A stretch of DNA of 64,000 bases from Ignavibacteriales bacterium (GTDB lineage: Bacteria > Bacteroidota > Ignavibacteria > Tepidaquicellales > Tepidaquicellaceae): positions 531,001 through 595,000 of the forward strand of contig JACKAC010000001.1 in assembly GCA_020635255.1 (NCBI GenBank), read 5' to 3'. A model generated the notes under the pieces. The model saw only the letters and a list, made by a program, of their open reading frames with translations. It ran no database searches and was not told where the DNA came from. A program made the position numbers and the translations under genes. Positions 23,420 through 33,700 of the stretch are shown here, in pieces. The first letter of the stretch is position 1. Each line of letters begins with the position of its first letter.

Positions 23420-24408
23420 TGGTCGAAGAAAAAGATAACATAGAAAACGAAGAGACAACTGACGAGAAAGATCTCAACGAAGTAGAGCAGGACGATTCAC
23501 AGGAAGAGTCCAATGACCCGCTCATGGAAGAAGTGAAAGAAGAAATGCAGGAGGCAGAGCGCGAAGAAAAAGAGCACGAAGAGGTATTTGAGCAGGCGGC
23601 AATTGACAAGGAAAGAGACGACAGCGAGAGCGTAGAGGAACAACTCGAGCAAAAGATGGAAGAGGAATACACCGACACCGGAAACGAAGCCGCTCCCACT
23701 GAGCAGGTGGAGGATTCACAGGAAGAGGAAGAGTCGGAAGAAGAGAAAGACGAGCAAAAGAAGGAAGAAGTCGAGCAAGTGGAAGAATCTATGGAAGGCT
23801 CCGCCGAAGGATCGGACAAAGAGAAAAAAGACGAGAACGTCATCGATATAGATGACGAGAGATACAGATGGTATGCTGTCAGGATAATCTCCGGACACGA
23901 AAACAAGGTAAAGGCATACCTCGACAGCGAGATAAAGACAGAAGGCTACGATGACAGGATAAAGAACGTTCTTATTCCGCTGGAAAAAGTGTTCGAAGTG
24001 AAGGGCGGAAAGAAAAAGGTAAAGTATAAGAACTTCCTGCCGGGATATATACTCATTCAGGCAGAGCTGGACGACAAGATAAGGAATTTCATTTCACAGG
24101 CGCCGTCCATAATCAACATGGTTGGCTCGAAGAGTGTTCAGGGAACGAAGCTCGAACCGATCCCGCTAAAGAAGAATGAAGTTAAGAGGATTGCTTCACT
24201 GCTGAGCGAGGAGTCGGAAACCGAGAAGATAGATCTTCACCTGAATGTGGGCGACCCGGTAAAGGTTACCAGCGGACCGTTCAACAATTTCAGCGGAAAC
24301 GTGCTGGAGATAAACACGGAGAAGATGAAGGTAAAGGTCATGGTGAGCATATTTGGAAGAAAGACACCTATAGAGCTGGAGTTCACTCAAATTGAAAAAG
24401 AAAAATAA
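23419..24408 (+). CDS. nusG: Transcription factor NusG with long acidic N-terminal extension
   Basis: The protein has 329 residues, against about 180-200 for most NusG. Residues 1-147 are an E/D/K/S/Q-rich, probably disordered extension. The normal protein starts at RYRWYAVRIISGHENKVKAYL (about 148): NGN domain with FLPGYILIQAEL, then the C-terminal KOW domain (LNVGDPVKVTSGPFNNFSGNVLEI). NusG binds the RNAP clamp, suppresses or promotes pausing and couples to Rho or ribosomes. The frame starts at the SecE stop and no closer internal start has a ribosome site, so the extension is probably real. Confidence 0.92.
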   Translation: MVEEKDNIENEETTDEKDLNEVEQDDSQEESNDPLMEEVKEEMQEAEREEKEHEEVFEQAAIDKERDDSESVEEQLEQKMEEEYTDTGNEAAPTEQVEDSQEEEESEEEKDEQKKEEVEQVEESMEGSAEGSDKEKKDENVIDIDDERYRWYAVRIISGHENKVKAYLDSEIKTEGYDDRIKNVLIPLEKVFEVKGGKKKVKYKNFLPGYILIQAELDDKIRNFISQAPSIINMVGSKSVQGTKLEPIPLKKNEVKRIASLLSEESETEKIDLHLNVGDPVKVTSGPFNNFSGNVLEINTEKMKVKVMVSIFGRKTPIELEFTQIEKEK

Positions 24409-24432
24409 CACATAACTTTTATATAATAATTC

Positions 24433-24858
24433 ATGGCAAAAAAGATAGACGGCTACATTAAGCTGCAGATACCTGCAGGACAGGCAACAATGGCGCCACC
24501 GGTCGGACCGGCGCTCGGTCAGAGAGGTGTGAACGGTATGGAGTTCTGCAAGCAGTTTAATGCAAGGACACAGGACAAACAGGGTCTGATTATCCCTGTG
24601 GTTATCACGGTATTCTCCGATAAGTCATTCACATTCATTACAAAGACTCCTCCGGCGGCAGTATTATTGCTCAGAGCCGCAGGTCTTCCAAAAGGTTCTG
24701 GCGAGCCTAATAAGACTAAAGTAGGAAAAGTGAACGAAGGTCATCTCCGCGAGATAGCAGAGACTAAGATGAAAGACCTTAACGCGAGAGACGTTGAGCA
24801 CGCAATGAACATGATCGCAGGTACTGCGCGAAGCATGGGCATCACAGTCGAGAAATAA
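24433..24858 (+). CDS. rplK: 50S ribosomal protein L11
   Basis: The protein has 141 residues, typical length. Starts MAKKIDGYIKLQIPAGQATMAPPVGPALGQRGVNGMEFCK; the C-terminal RNA-binding domain has LNARDVEHAMNMIAGTARSMGI. It binds 23S rRNA at the GTPase centre. Standard order nusG-rplK-rplA-rplJ-rplL. Confidence 0.97.
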   Translation: MAKKIDGYIKLQIPAGQATMAPPVGPALGQRGVNGMEFCKQFNARTQDKQGLIIPVVITVFSDKSFTFITKTPPAAVLLLRAAGLPKGSGEPNKTKVGKVNEGHLREIAETKMKDLNARDVEHAMNMIAGTARSMGITVEK

Positions 24859-24897
24859 CTGAGAGATAAAAAAGAAAAATTTTAATCTGTATATAAG

Positions 24898-25602
24898 ATG
24901 AAACTCACAAAGAATCAAAAAGCTGTAAAAGAATTATTCGATCCGGAAAAAATGTATTCCGTCGATGAAGCGGTAACTATATTAAAGAAATCCGCAAAAG
25001 CAAAGTTCGACGAATCGGTCGAAGTAGCGATGAAGCTCGGTGTGGACCCAAAACACGCGGACCAGGTGGTAAGAGGAACTGTATCCCTTCCAAACGGAAC
25101 GGGTAAAAGCGTCAGGGTGCTGGTGATCGCAAAAGAAGACAAGCATGAGGAAGCTAAAGAAGCTGGTGCAGACCACGTGGGATTCGAAGATTATCTGAAT
25201 AAGATAAAAGAAGGCTGGACGGACATCGATGTCATTATCGCGACACCGGATTCGATGGCAGAGCTTGGAAAGCTCGGTAAAGTTTTGGGACCGAGAGGTC
25301 TTATGCCTAACCCCAAGAGCGGAACCGTAACTCCAAAGGTGGGCGAGGCAGTAAAAGAAGTTAAAGCAGGTAAAATAGATTTTAGAGTTGATAAAGCAGG
25401 TATCGTACATTCAGCAGTCGGAAAGGCTTCATTTGCAGAAGACAAACTGGCAGAGAATATTTCGACATTCATTAGCACGATCATAAAACTGAAACCTGCG
25501 GCAGCAAAAGGCACGTATGTAAAGTCAATTTATGTTTCGACCACGATGGGACCGGGAGTTCAGATAGACCCGGCGCAGACAGCAGGTAAAAAGGCTGCCT
25601 AA
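24898..25602 (+). CDS. rplA: 50S ribosomal protein L1
   Basis: The protein has 234 residues. It carries the L1 motifs SVEVAMKLGVDPKHADQ, VRGTVSLPNGTGK, LGPRGLMPNPKSGTV and the C-terminal GTYVKSIYVSTTMGPGV. It forms the mobile L1 stalk near the ribosomal E site and is a known translational repressor of the L11-L1 unit. It follows rplK by 39 bases. Confidence 0.97.
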   Translation: MKLTKNQKAVKELFDPEKMYSVDEAVTILKKSAKAKFDESVEVAMKLGVDPKHADQVVRGTVSLPNGTGKSVRVLVIAKEDKHEEAKEAGADHVGFEDYLNKIKEGWTDIDVIIATPDSMAELGKLGKVLGPRGLMPNPKSGTVTPKVGEAVKEVKAGKIDFRVDKAGIVHSAVGKASFAEDKLAENISTFISTIIKLKPAAAKGTYVKSIYVSTTMGPGVQIDPAQTAGKKAA

Positions 25603-25727
25603 TGTAGTGAGCCGGTGAATAACCGGTTATTAAATAGCTTACGCACTCAGTATAATTATATGGTATCTTGTCAGAACCTCGCTTCACGCTCCCGACAGGT
25701 ACCGCTGATTTCACAAACAAAGTAAAA
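25603..25727 (+). promoter_or_regulatory. Structured leader before rplJ, likely L10 leader
   Basis: The gap between rplA and rplJ folds well. AGCCGGT (25610-25616) pairs with ACCGGTT (25622-25628) around GAATA, enclosed by GTGAG pairing with CTTAC further 3'. A second stem joins GGTATCTTGTC and GACAGGTACC. In many bacteria L10-L12 binds such a leader to repress rplJL, and position and architecture fit. An in-frame ATG at 25668 inside it would only add leader-derived residues. Confidence 0.5.
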
Positions 25728-26261
25728 ATGGATAAACAGCAAAAAGCAGATCTGACCAACGAGCTGAAAGACATGTTTGACAATGCAGGCGCGCTGTACA
25801 TGACCGATTTTACGGGCATGACGGTAGCCGATGTAGAACAGTTACGTGACGAATTCTACAAAGCTAACGTAAAATACAGAGTAGTAAAGAACACGCTTGC
25901 CTTACGCGCTTTAAAAGAGTCCGATAAGTATTCCGAATTTTCGGATAAGTTCGCGGAGTTTCTAAAAGGTCCTACAAGCATCGCATTTTCGGATGACGAC
26001 CCGATAGCTCCCGCAAAGATCCTGAAAAAGTTCTTCGACGATAAGGAAAGGCCTGTCTTTAAGATGGCGATGGTCGAGAACGAATTTTACGGGTCGGACA
26101 AACTAAAGCAGTTAGCGTCTTTACAGTCCAAAGAGGAACTAATTGGCGGCATAATTTATTGTATAAATTATCCAATAACCGGTATCGTTGGCGCTATAAA
26201 TTCGACTATGCGAGACTTATTCAGTGTGATCGAAGAAGTTGCAAAGAAACAAAACAATTAA
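25728..26261 (+). CDS. rplJ: 50S ribosomal protein L10
   Basis: The protein has 177 residues from MDKQQKADLTNELKD (ATG 25728); starting upstream at 25668 would translate the structured leader. Family blocks are ALYMTDFTGMTVADVEQLRDEFYKA, VKNTLALRAL, FLKGPTSIAF and the C-terminal helix that docks L7/L12 dimers. It forms the base of the ribosomal stalk. The rplL gene follows 37 bases later. Confidence 0.95.
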   Translation: MDKQQKADLTNELKDMFDNAGALYMTDFTGMTVADVEQLRDEFYKANVKYRVVKNTLALRALKESDKYSEFSDKFAEFLKGPTSIAFSDDDPIAPAKILKKFFDDKERPVFKMAMVENEFYGSDKLKQLASLQSKEELIGGIIYCINYPITGIVGAINSTMRDLFSVIEEVAKKQNN

Positions 26262-26298
26262 AAATTTTAAAATTATTAATTTAATAGAGGAATAAAAA

Positions 26299-26679
26299 AT
26301 GTCAGTAGAAGAATTGGTAGACGCGATATCGAAGCTTACCCTTTCGGAAGCATCGGATCTTAAAAAAGCGCTCGAAGAGAAATTTGACGTGCAAGCAGCA
26401 GCTCCTATTATGATGGGTGGTATGATGCCTGCAGGTGACGGTGGCGCAGGTGCGGCAGCAGAAGAGAAGACGGAATTCACCGTTGAGCTCGTAGAAGCAG
26501 GCGCGCAAAAGATCAACGTTATCAAAGCAGTTAAGGCTGCAACCGGTCTTGGATTAACTGAAGCTAAGCAATTAGTTGAAGGTGCGCCAAAACCTGTAAA
26601 GGAAAATGTATCTAAGGAAGAAGCCGAGAAGCTGAAAGCTGAATTAGAAGCTGCAGGCGCAAAGGTAGAACTTAAGTAA
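26299..26679 (+). CDS. rplL: 50S ribosomal protein L7/L12
   Basis: The protein has 126 residues. N-terminal dimerisation helices, an Ala/Gly/Met hinge (AAAPIMMGGMMPAGDGGAGAAAEEK) and the C-terminal factor-binding domain (INVIKAVKAATGLGLTEAKQLVEGAPK) are all present. It recruits translational GTPases. Ribosome site GAGGAAT precedes the ATG by 7 bases, among the best in this operon, in keeping with multi-copy synthesis. Confidence 0.97.
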   Translation: MSVEELVDAISKLTLSEASDLKKALEEKFDVQAAAPIMMGGMMPAGDGGAGAAAEEKTEFTVELVEAGAQKINVIKAVKAATGLGLTEAKQLVEGAPKPVKENVSKEEAEKLKAELEAAGAKVELK

Positions 26680-26741
26680 ATTTCCTAAACAGAAAATATA
26701 TCCAAAACATCCAAATTGAATTTATTTCTTTTTATAATATG

Positions 26742-26778
26742 AATAGTCCCGTCCCGGAAAACCGGGAACGGGATTGTT
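26742..26778 (+). promoter_or_regulatory. Hairpin between rplL and rpoB, candidate attenuator
   Basis: AATAGTCCCGTCCCGG (26742-26757), loop AAAA, CCGGGAACGGGATTGTT (26762-26778) form an imperfect long stem with only a short T-rich tail. A partial terminator or processing site between rplL and rpoB is known in other bacteria and would lower rpoBC expression relative to stalk protein. Confidence 0.6.
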
Positions 26779-26803
26779 CATTAATTTCATCGGAGGAATA
26801 AAC

Positions 26804-29800
26804 ATGCCAACAAGCGAAGTAAAGATGGGACTGCCTCCCATCAATGATAAGAATGATAGGCTAACATTTTCAAAGTCAAGGATAACGAGTGATCCCGAAG
26901 ATCTGTTAAACGTTCAGGTACAATCCTATTTGGATTTCCTCCAGGAGAACGTTCCCGCGAATAAGAGAAAATCCGTCGGATTACAGAAAGTATTCGAAGA
27001 CAACTTTCCTATTACGGACTCGAGAGAGACCGCAATACTGGAATTCGTAGAGTATTATGTTGAGAAACCACCATACACTATTATAGAGTGCCAGGAGCAG
27101 GGACTGACCTATTCGGTTCCTATCAAAGTAAAGCTCAGGTTATCGACAAAACCAAACGCCGCCGCGAAAGAGTATAACTACGTTCTGGAACAGGACGTGT
27201 ATCTCGGAAATCTTCCTTACATGACACAAAGAGGAAGCTTCATCATCAATGGCGCCGAGAGGGTTATCGTGAGCCAGCTCCACAGGTCGCCGGGTGTTGT
27301 ATTCGGCGAATCCACGCACGCAAACGGTACGAAGCTGTTTTCTGCGAGGGTTATTCCTTACAAAGGTTCATGGGTGGAATTTACGACAGACATTAACGAC
27401 CTGCTTTACGCATACGTAGATAGAAAGAAGAAATTCTACTTCTCTACACTGCTAAAGGCTCTGGGCTTTAACGAAAAAACTCAGATGCTCGAGCTGTTCG
27501 GACTGGTCGAGACGATCAATATTAACAACAACAATTACCTCGATTATGAGAATAGGGTGGTTGTCGAGAATGTTATAAATAAAGAGACGGGCGACGATCT
27601 CGAAATTCACGAGAACACTGCTTTATCGAAAGAGCAGTTGGTCGAAATAATGAACGCGAAGATAAAGGAACTGAAGGTGCTCAAACCTGATGCTACCGAC
27701 GGTGAGATTATCATCTATAATACTATAATGAGCGATGACGAAGAAAGCGATATACTTGTAGAAAAAGCCGCGGAGATTGATAAGATCGGCGGAAAGAAAT
27801 CCCGCATGATGATGGAAACCGATGCAGAGACAGCAAAGAGCTACATCGAAAAGCTGTTCTTTAACCCGAAGAAATACGATCTCGGAAGCGTCGGAAGATA
27901 CAAAATAAATTACAAGCTGGGTCTGAAGATCGACCCGCATATCACTATATTAACTCTCGAAGATATAGTAGAGATAATCAGCTATATCAGGGACCTCGTC
28001 GATAATAAGATGACTGTGGATGACATTGATCACCTTGGAAATAGAAGAGTAAGGACGGTTGCCGAGCAGTTAGCACAGCAATTCGGACTTGGTCTGTCCA
28101 GAATGATAAGGACTATCAGGGAAAAGATGAGCATACATGACGAGGACAGCCTTACCCCGTCGAGACTGATAAGCGCGAGACCAATAACCAGCGCGCTGGC
28201 ATCATTCTTCGGAACAAGCCAGCTGTCGCAGTTCATGGATCAAACGAATCCTCTCTCCGAAATGACACACAAGAGAAGGATCAGCGCACTCGGACCGGGC
28301 GGTCTGTCCAGGGAGAGAGCAGGCTTCGAAGTTCGTGACGTTCACTATACTCACTACGGACGTCTCTGTCCTATCGAAACCCCGGAAGGTCCTAACATCG
28401 GACTCATCTCCTCGCTTTGTATTCACGCGAGGGTGAATGATCTCGGATTCATCGAGACTCCGTACAGAAAAGTAGTAAACGGAAAAGTAACAAACGAAAT
28501 AGAATACCTTTCGGCGGAAATAGAAGACCTTTTCAAGATCGCGCAGGCAAATGAGCCGGTGGATAACAAAGGTAACTTCCTGAACGAAAAGGTAAGAGCA
28601 AGATTCAGAGGGGACTTCCCGACACTTGGGCACGAAGAAGTGGAATACATGGACATTGCGACCAACCAGATCGTGAGCGCGGCGGCGGCATTGATACCGT
28701 TCCTCGAGCATGATGACGCTAATAGAGCGCTGATGGGAAGCAATATGCAGAGGCAGGCAGTTCCTCTGCTCAGACCGCAGGCACCGTTCGTCGGAACCGG
28801 CTTTGAGGAGATTGTAGCCAGGGATTCAAGATCGATGATAGCTGCGGAAGCCGACGGTGTTGTTGAGTATGTATCGGCTGACAGGATAATAGTTAAATAC
28901 AGTATAAGAGAAGATTCGGAGGAGAACCTGCTGAATTTTGAAGACGCGCAGAGAGTAGAATACAGACTGACAAAGTTCCTCAGAACCAACCAGGACACTT
29001 CGATTAACCAGAGACCGATTGTAATTGAAGGTCAAAGGGTTAAGAAAGGCGACATTCTTGCTGACGGTTCATCTACGGACAATGGCGAGCTGGCGCTCGG
29101 AAGGAACGTGCTCGTTGCATTCATGCCGTGGAGAGGATATAACTATGAGGATGCTATTATCATCAGCGAAAGGATAGTGTCCAAAGACGTTTACACATCC
29201 GTTCACATCGAAGAATTCAGCCTCGAGGTAAGAGATACCAAGAGGGGAGAGGAAGAGCTTACTAAGGAGATCCCGAACGTAAGTGAAGAAGCTACGAAAG
29301 ACCTTGACGAGAACGGTATTATAAGAATAGGTGCTGAAGTAAAAGAAGGCGACATCCTTATCGGTAAGGTCACCCCGAAGGGCGAAACCGAGCCGACACC
29401 GGAAGAAAAGCTCCTTAGAGCGATATTCGGTGATAAAGCCGGCGACGTTAAAGACGCATCTCTCAAAGCTCCTCCCGGACTCAAGGGTATAGTAATCAAT
29501 AGAAAGCTATTCTCCAGAAAGACCAGGGATACCGAGAGCAAGAGAGAAGAAAAGAAGAAAATTGACAGGTACGAGTCAAACCGAAAAGAAGAGATAAAGG
29601 AAGCTACGGAGAAATTCGCCGAGAAGCTCGGTATCCTGCTGAATGGAAAAGACTCCACAGGTGTAAGGGATGCAAAGGGTAACATGGCGATCAGGAGCGG
29701 GGTGCATTTTAAGAAGGACACCTTCACCACGATGCTCGAAAAGAAAACACACGACCTGAACGACTTCGATTACGACAGCGAATGGGTAGCCAATAAGAGA

Positions 29801-30643
29801 TCCAATGAAATGCTTCCGGATATCTATAAGAACTATAAGTACAAGATTAACGAGATAGAAGAGAAGTACAAAAGATTAAAAGTAAAAGTAACGCTTGGTG
29901 ACGAACTGCCAACGGGTGTAGTTAAGCTGGCAAAGGTATACGTAGCGAAAAAGAGGAAGCTCTCGGTCGGTGATAAGATGGCTGGTAGGCACGGAAACAA
30001 GGGTGTTGTCGCAAAGATAGTACCCGTGGAAGACATGCCGTTTATGCCGGACGGAACCCCGATAGATATCCTGCTTAATCCGCTTGGTGTGCCGTCGAGG
30101 ATGAACCTTGGTCAGTTGTATGAAACAGCCCTCGGATGGGCGGCAAACGTCCTCGGTGTGAAATTCGCTACACCGATATTCGACGGAGCTACAGTGGAAG
30201 AGATAGAGAAGAACCTCGAAGCAGCGGGTCTTCCTACCAATTCCAGAACTGAGCTATTCGACGGAAGAACGGGCGAGAAGTTCGACCAGAGGGTTACTAT
30301 AGGTTATATTTATATGCTCAAACTCTCGCACCTTGTCGATGATAAGATACACGCAAGGTCGATTGGACCATACTCACTTATCACTCAACAGCCACTGGGA
30401 GGTAAAGCCCAGTTCGGCGGACAGAGGTTTGGAGAGATGGAATGCTGGGCACTGCAGGGCTACGGCGCTGCGAACGTATTGCAGGAAATGCTTACGGTTA
30501 AAAGTGACGATGTTCAGGGAAGAAGCAAGGTATATGAATCGATCATTAAAGGGGACAACCTGCCCGAACCGGGTACTCCGGAATCCTTCAACGTACTGCT
30601 GAAGGAACTGCAGGGATTATGTCTCGATATAAATCTCGAATGA
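26804..30643 (+). CDS. rpoB: DNA-directed RNA polymerase subunit beta
   Basis: The protein has 1279 residues from ATG 26804, which has a GGAGG site 8 bases upstream; an ATG at 26774 falls inside the preceding hairpin. It contains the rifampicin-pocket segment FFGTSQLSQFMDQTNPLSEMTHKRRISALGPGG, GPNIGLISSL, the GDKMAGRHGNKGV motif and the C-terminal PLGGKAQFGGQRFGEMECWALQGYGAA. The rifampicin-region residues look wild-type. It forms the catalytic core with beta-prime. Confidence 0.97.
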   Translation: MPTSEVKMGLPPINDKNDRLTFSKSRITSDPEDLLNVQVQSYLDFLQENVPANKRKSVGLQKVFEDNFPITDSRETAILEFVEYYVEKPPYTIIECQEQGLTYSVPIKVKLRLSTKPNAAAKEYNYVLEQDVYLGNLPYMTQRGSFIINGAERVIVSQLHRSPGVVFGESTHANGTKLFSARVIPYKGSWVEFTTDINDLLYAYVDRKKKFYFSTLLKALGFNEKTQMLELFGLVETININNNNYLDYENRVVVENVINKETGDDLEIHENTALSKEQLVEIMNAKIKELKVLKPDATDGEIIIYNTIMSDDEESDILVEKAAEIDKIGGKKSRMMMETDAETAKSYIEKLFFNPKKYDLGSVGRYKINYKLGLKIDPHITILTLEDIVEIISYIRDLVDNKMTVDDIDHLGNRRVRTVAEQLAQQFGLGLSRMIRTIREKMSIHDEDSLTPSRLISARPITSALASFFGTSQLSQFMDQTNPLSEMTHKRRISALGPGGLSRERAGFEVRDVHYTHYGRLCPIETPEGPNIGLISSLCIHARVNDLGFIETPYRKVVNGKVTNEIEYLSAEIEDLFKIAQANEPVDNKGNFLNEKVRARFRGDFPTLGHEEVEYMDIATNQIVSAAAALIPFLEHDDANRALMGSNMQRQAVPLLRPQAPFVGTGFEEIVARDSRSMIAAEADGVVEYVSADRIIVKYSIREDSEENLLNFEDAQRVEYRLTKFLRTNQDTSINQRPIVIEGQRVKKGDILADGSSTDNGELALGRNVLVAFMPWRGYNYEDAIIISERIVSKDVYTSVHIEEFSLEVRDTKRGEEELTKEIPNVSEEATKDLDENGIIRIGAEVKEGDILIGKVTPKGETEPTPEEKLLRAIFGDKAGDVKDASLKAPPGLKGIVINRKLFSRKTRDTESKREEKKKIDRYESNRKEEIKEATEKFAEKLGILLNGKDSTGVRDAKGNMAIRSGVHFKKDTFTTMLEKKTHDLNDFDYDSEWVANKRSNEMLPDIYKNYKYKINEIEEKYKRLKVKVTLGDELPTGVVKLAKVYVAKKRKLSVGDKMAGRHGNKGVVAKIVPVEDMPFMPDGTPIDILLNPLGVPSRMNLGQLYETALGWAANVLGVKFATPIFDGATVEEIEKNLEAAGLPTNSRTELFDGRTGEKFDQRVTIGYIYMLKLSHLVDDKIHARSIGPYSLITQQPLGGKAQFGGQRFGEMECWALQGYGAANVLQEMLTVKSDDVQGRSKVYESIIKGDNLPEPGTPESFNVLLKELQGLCLDINLE

Positions 30644-30703
30644 TAACGGTGTATTATATCAGGAAAAGAAAAAAACAAACTAAATTTTAAAACCGGAGTC
30701 AAC

Positions 30704-33700
30704 ATGGCAATTAAACAAGAAAGAAAACCAAAAAGATTTAATAAGGTCTCGATAAACCTTGCTTCGACCGAATCTATCACCGCAAGTTCATACGGTGAGG
30801 TGACAAAGCCGGAAACGATCAACTATAGAACGTTCAAACCGGACAAGGACGGTTTATTCTGCGAGAAGATATTCGGACCGGTAAAAGACTGGGAATGTCA
30901 CTGCGGTAAATACAAAGGCATAAGATACAAAGGTATTGTCTGCGACAGGTGCGGTGTGGAAGTAAATATGAAGAGCGTAAGAAGGGAAAGAATGGGGCAC
31001 ATTGCTTTGTCCGTTCCCGTGGTTCACATATGGTACTTCAGGTCGCTTCCTTCAAAGATCAGCCACTTGCTGGGTATTTCCAATAAAGACCTCGAAAAGA
31101 TAATTTACTATGAGACATACGTAGTAGTAAATCCGGGTAAGACAAAGTACAAGAGATTGGAATTCATTACCGAGGAAGAATATAACGAAGTGATGGACTC
31201 GATGAGCGAGGAAGAACTCGACCTGCCCAACGACGATCCTAAGAAGTTCTATGCGGATCAGGGCGGTGTTGCGGTTAAGGAACTGCTCAGAAGCGTACCG
31301 ATAGAAGAAGAGATCGTAAGATTAAGAGAAGAATTGAAGGACAGCCCTTCAGCTCTGAAGAAGAACGAGAATATTAAGAGGCTCAGAGTACTTGAAGCAT
31401 TCAGAAAATCTGAAGACGAAAGACCGAATAAACCCGAATGGATGGTGCTGGATGTAGTACCGGTTATTCCGCCGGAACTCAGACCGCTCGTACCGCTGGA
31501 AGGCGGAAGGTTCGCGACAAGTGACCTTAATGACCTTTACAGAAGGGTTATCATCAGGAATAACAGGCTCAAAAGGCTGATGGAGATCAAAGCTCCGGAA
31601 GTTATTCTCAGGAACGAAAAGAGAATGCTTCAGGAAGCGGTCGACGCATTGCTGGATAACTCTAGAAGAGTAACCGCAGTTAAGGCTGAGAATAGGGCGC
31701 TTAAGTCACTCTCCGACATCCTTAAAGGAAAACAGGGAAGGTTCAGACAGAATCTTCTCGGTAAGAGGGTTGACTATTCCGGACGTTCGGTTATCGTTGT
31801 AGGTCCTGAATTGAAGCTTCACCAGTGCGGTCTGCCAAAGGACATTGCGCTGGAGCTCTTCAAGCCGTTCGTAATAAGAAGATTAATAGACAGGGATTAC
31901 GTCAAGACTGTTAAGAGCGCTAAGAAGCTCATCGACAGAAGAACCCCGGAAGTATGGGACATTTTGGAAAACGTTATCGACGGACATCCTGTATTGCTAA
32001 ATAGAGCCCCAACCCTCCACAGGCTCAGTATCCAGGCATTCCAGCCGGTGCTGATCGAGGGTAAGGCGATCACACTTCACCCGCTCGTATGTACTGCGTT
32101 TAACGCTGACTTTGACGGTGACCAGATGGCAGTTCACGTTCCGCTTTCATATGATGCACAGCTCGAAGCCGGTATTTTGATGCTTTCATCTCACAATATC
32201 CTTTCACCTGCAAACGGCGCGCCTAGTATCGTACCTAACCAGGAAATGATCCTCGGATGTTATTATGTAACGAAAGAAATGAAGGGCGATAAGGGCGAAG
32301 GTATGACGTTCGCTTCACCTGAGGAAGTACTGCTCGCTTACGATCTTAGACAGGTTGGACTTCACGCGGCAATAAAAGTAAGGAACAAAGGTGAGATAAT
32401 TGAGACGACGGTAGGACGCGTGATATTTAATCAGATAGTTCCGGAAGGAGTGCCGTACATAAACGAACTTCTGAGAAAGAAAAAGATCTATGAAATAATC
32501 AGTATGATATATAAGACGGTCGGAAACCTGAGAACTGCGCAGTTCCTGGACGACCTCAAGGAGATTGGATTTAAATATTCGACTATCGGCGGACTTTCCG
32601 TAAATATCGACGACATCGAGATCCCGAATAACAAGTGGGAGATCATCGACGAAGCCCAGAAGAGGGTGGACGTTATCGAAAAGTCTAAGAGAAGAGGTAT
32701 TATCTCCGAGAACGAAAGGTATAACAAGGTTATTGATATTTGGACACACGTTAGAGATGAAGTTAAGAGGGAGCTTATGACGAACCTTACAAGGTCGAAA
32801 CAGGGCTTTAACTCTCTTCATATGATGATAGACTCCGGCGCGAGAGGTTCAGCCGATCAGGTTAGCCAGCTTGCGGGTATGAGGGGTCTTATGCAGAAAC
32901 CGCAGAAATCGTTAACAGGTCAGGCAGGCGAGATCATCGAAAACCCTATCCTTGCTAACTTTAAGGAAGGGCTGTCGATCCTCGAATACTTTATCTCGAC
33001 TCACGGAGCGAGAAAAGGTCTTGCCGATACGGCGCTAAAGACTGCGGACGCGGGTTACTTGACAAGAAGGCTTGTTGACGTAGCTCAGGACGCTATCATT
33101 TCTGAAGTCGATTGCGGTACGATTAGAGGTGTTGAAACCGAAGCGTTGAAAGAAGGTGAAGATATTAAGGAAACACTTGCGGAAAGGATACTCGGAAGGG
33201 TAGCAACCCACGACGTGGTTCATCCGCTTACAAAAGAGATCATTGTAAAAGCAGGCGAGGAAATTACTGAAGAAAAAACGGAAATAATTTCCGATTCGCC
33301 GTTAGAATCTGTTGAAATAAGATCGGTACTTACATGTGAATCCAAGCGTGGTGTTTGCGCTAAGTGTTACGGCAGAAATCTGGCAACAGGTAAGATGGTA
33401 GAGGTTGGCGAGGCAGTAGGTATTATCGCCGCCCAGTCTATCGGTGAGCCGGGTACACAGCTTACACTTAGAACGTTCCACATCGGTGGTACTGCAAGTA
33501 AGATCATCGCTCAGTCACAGGTTGCTACTAAGTTTGAAGGTAAGACGAAATTTGAAAACTTAAGGATAGTTGAATATAAATCTGCTGTGGGTACGACATC
33601 CATGTCTCTCAGCAGGAACGGTGTTATAAATATTGTTGATGACTCTGGATCTGTATTAACACGTTATCATGTGCCTTACGGTTCTAACCTGATGGTATCG

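Noticed and set aside
25668..25727. Upstream extension of rplJ
   Set aside because: It would translate the structured leader and is not part of the L10 family start.
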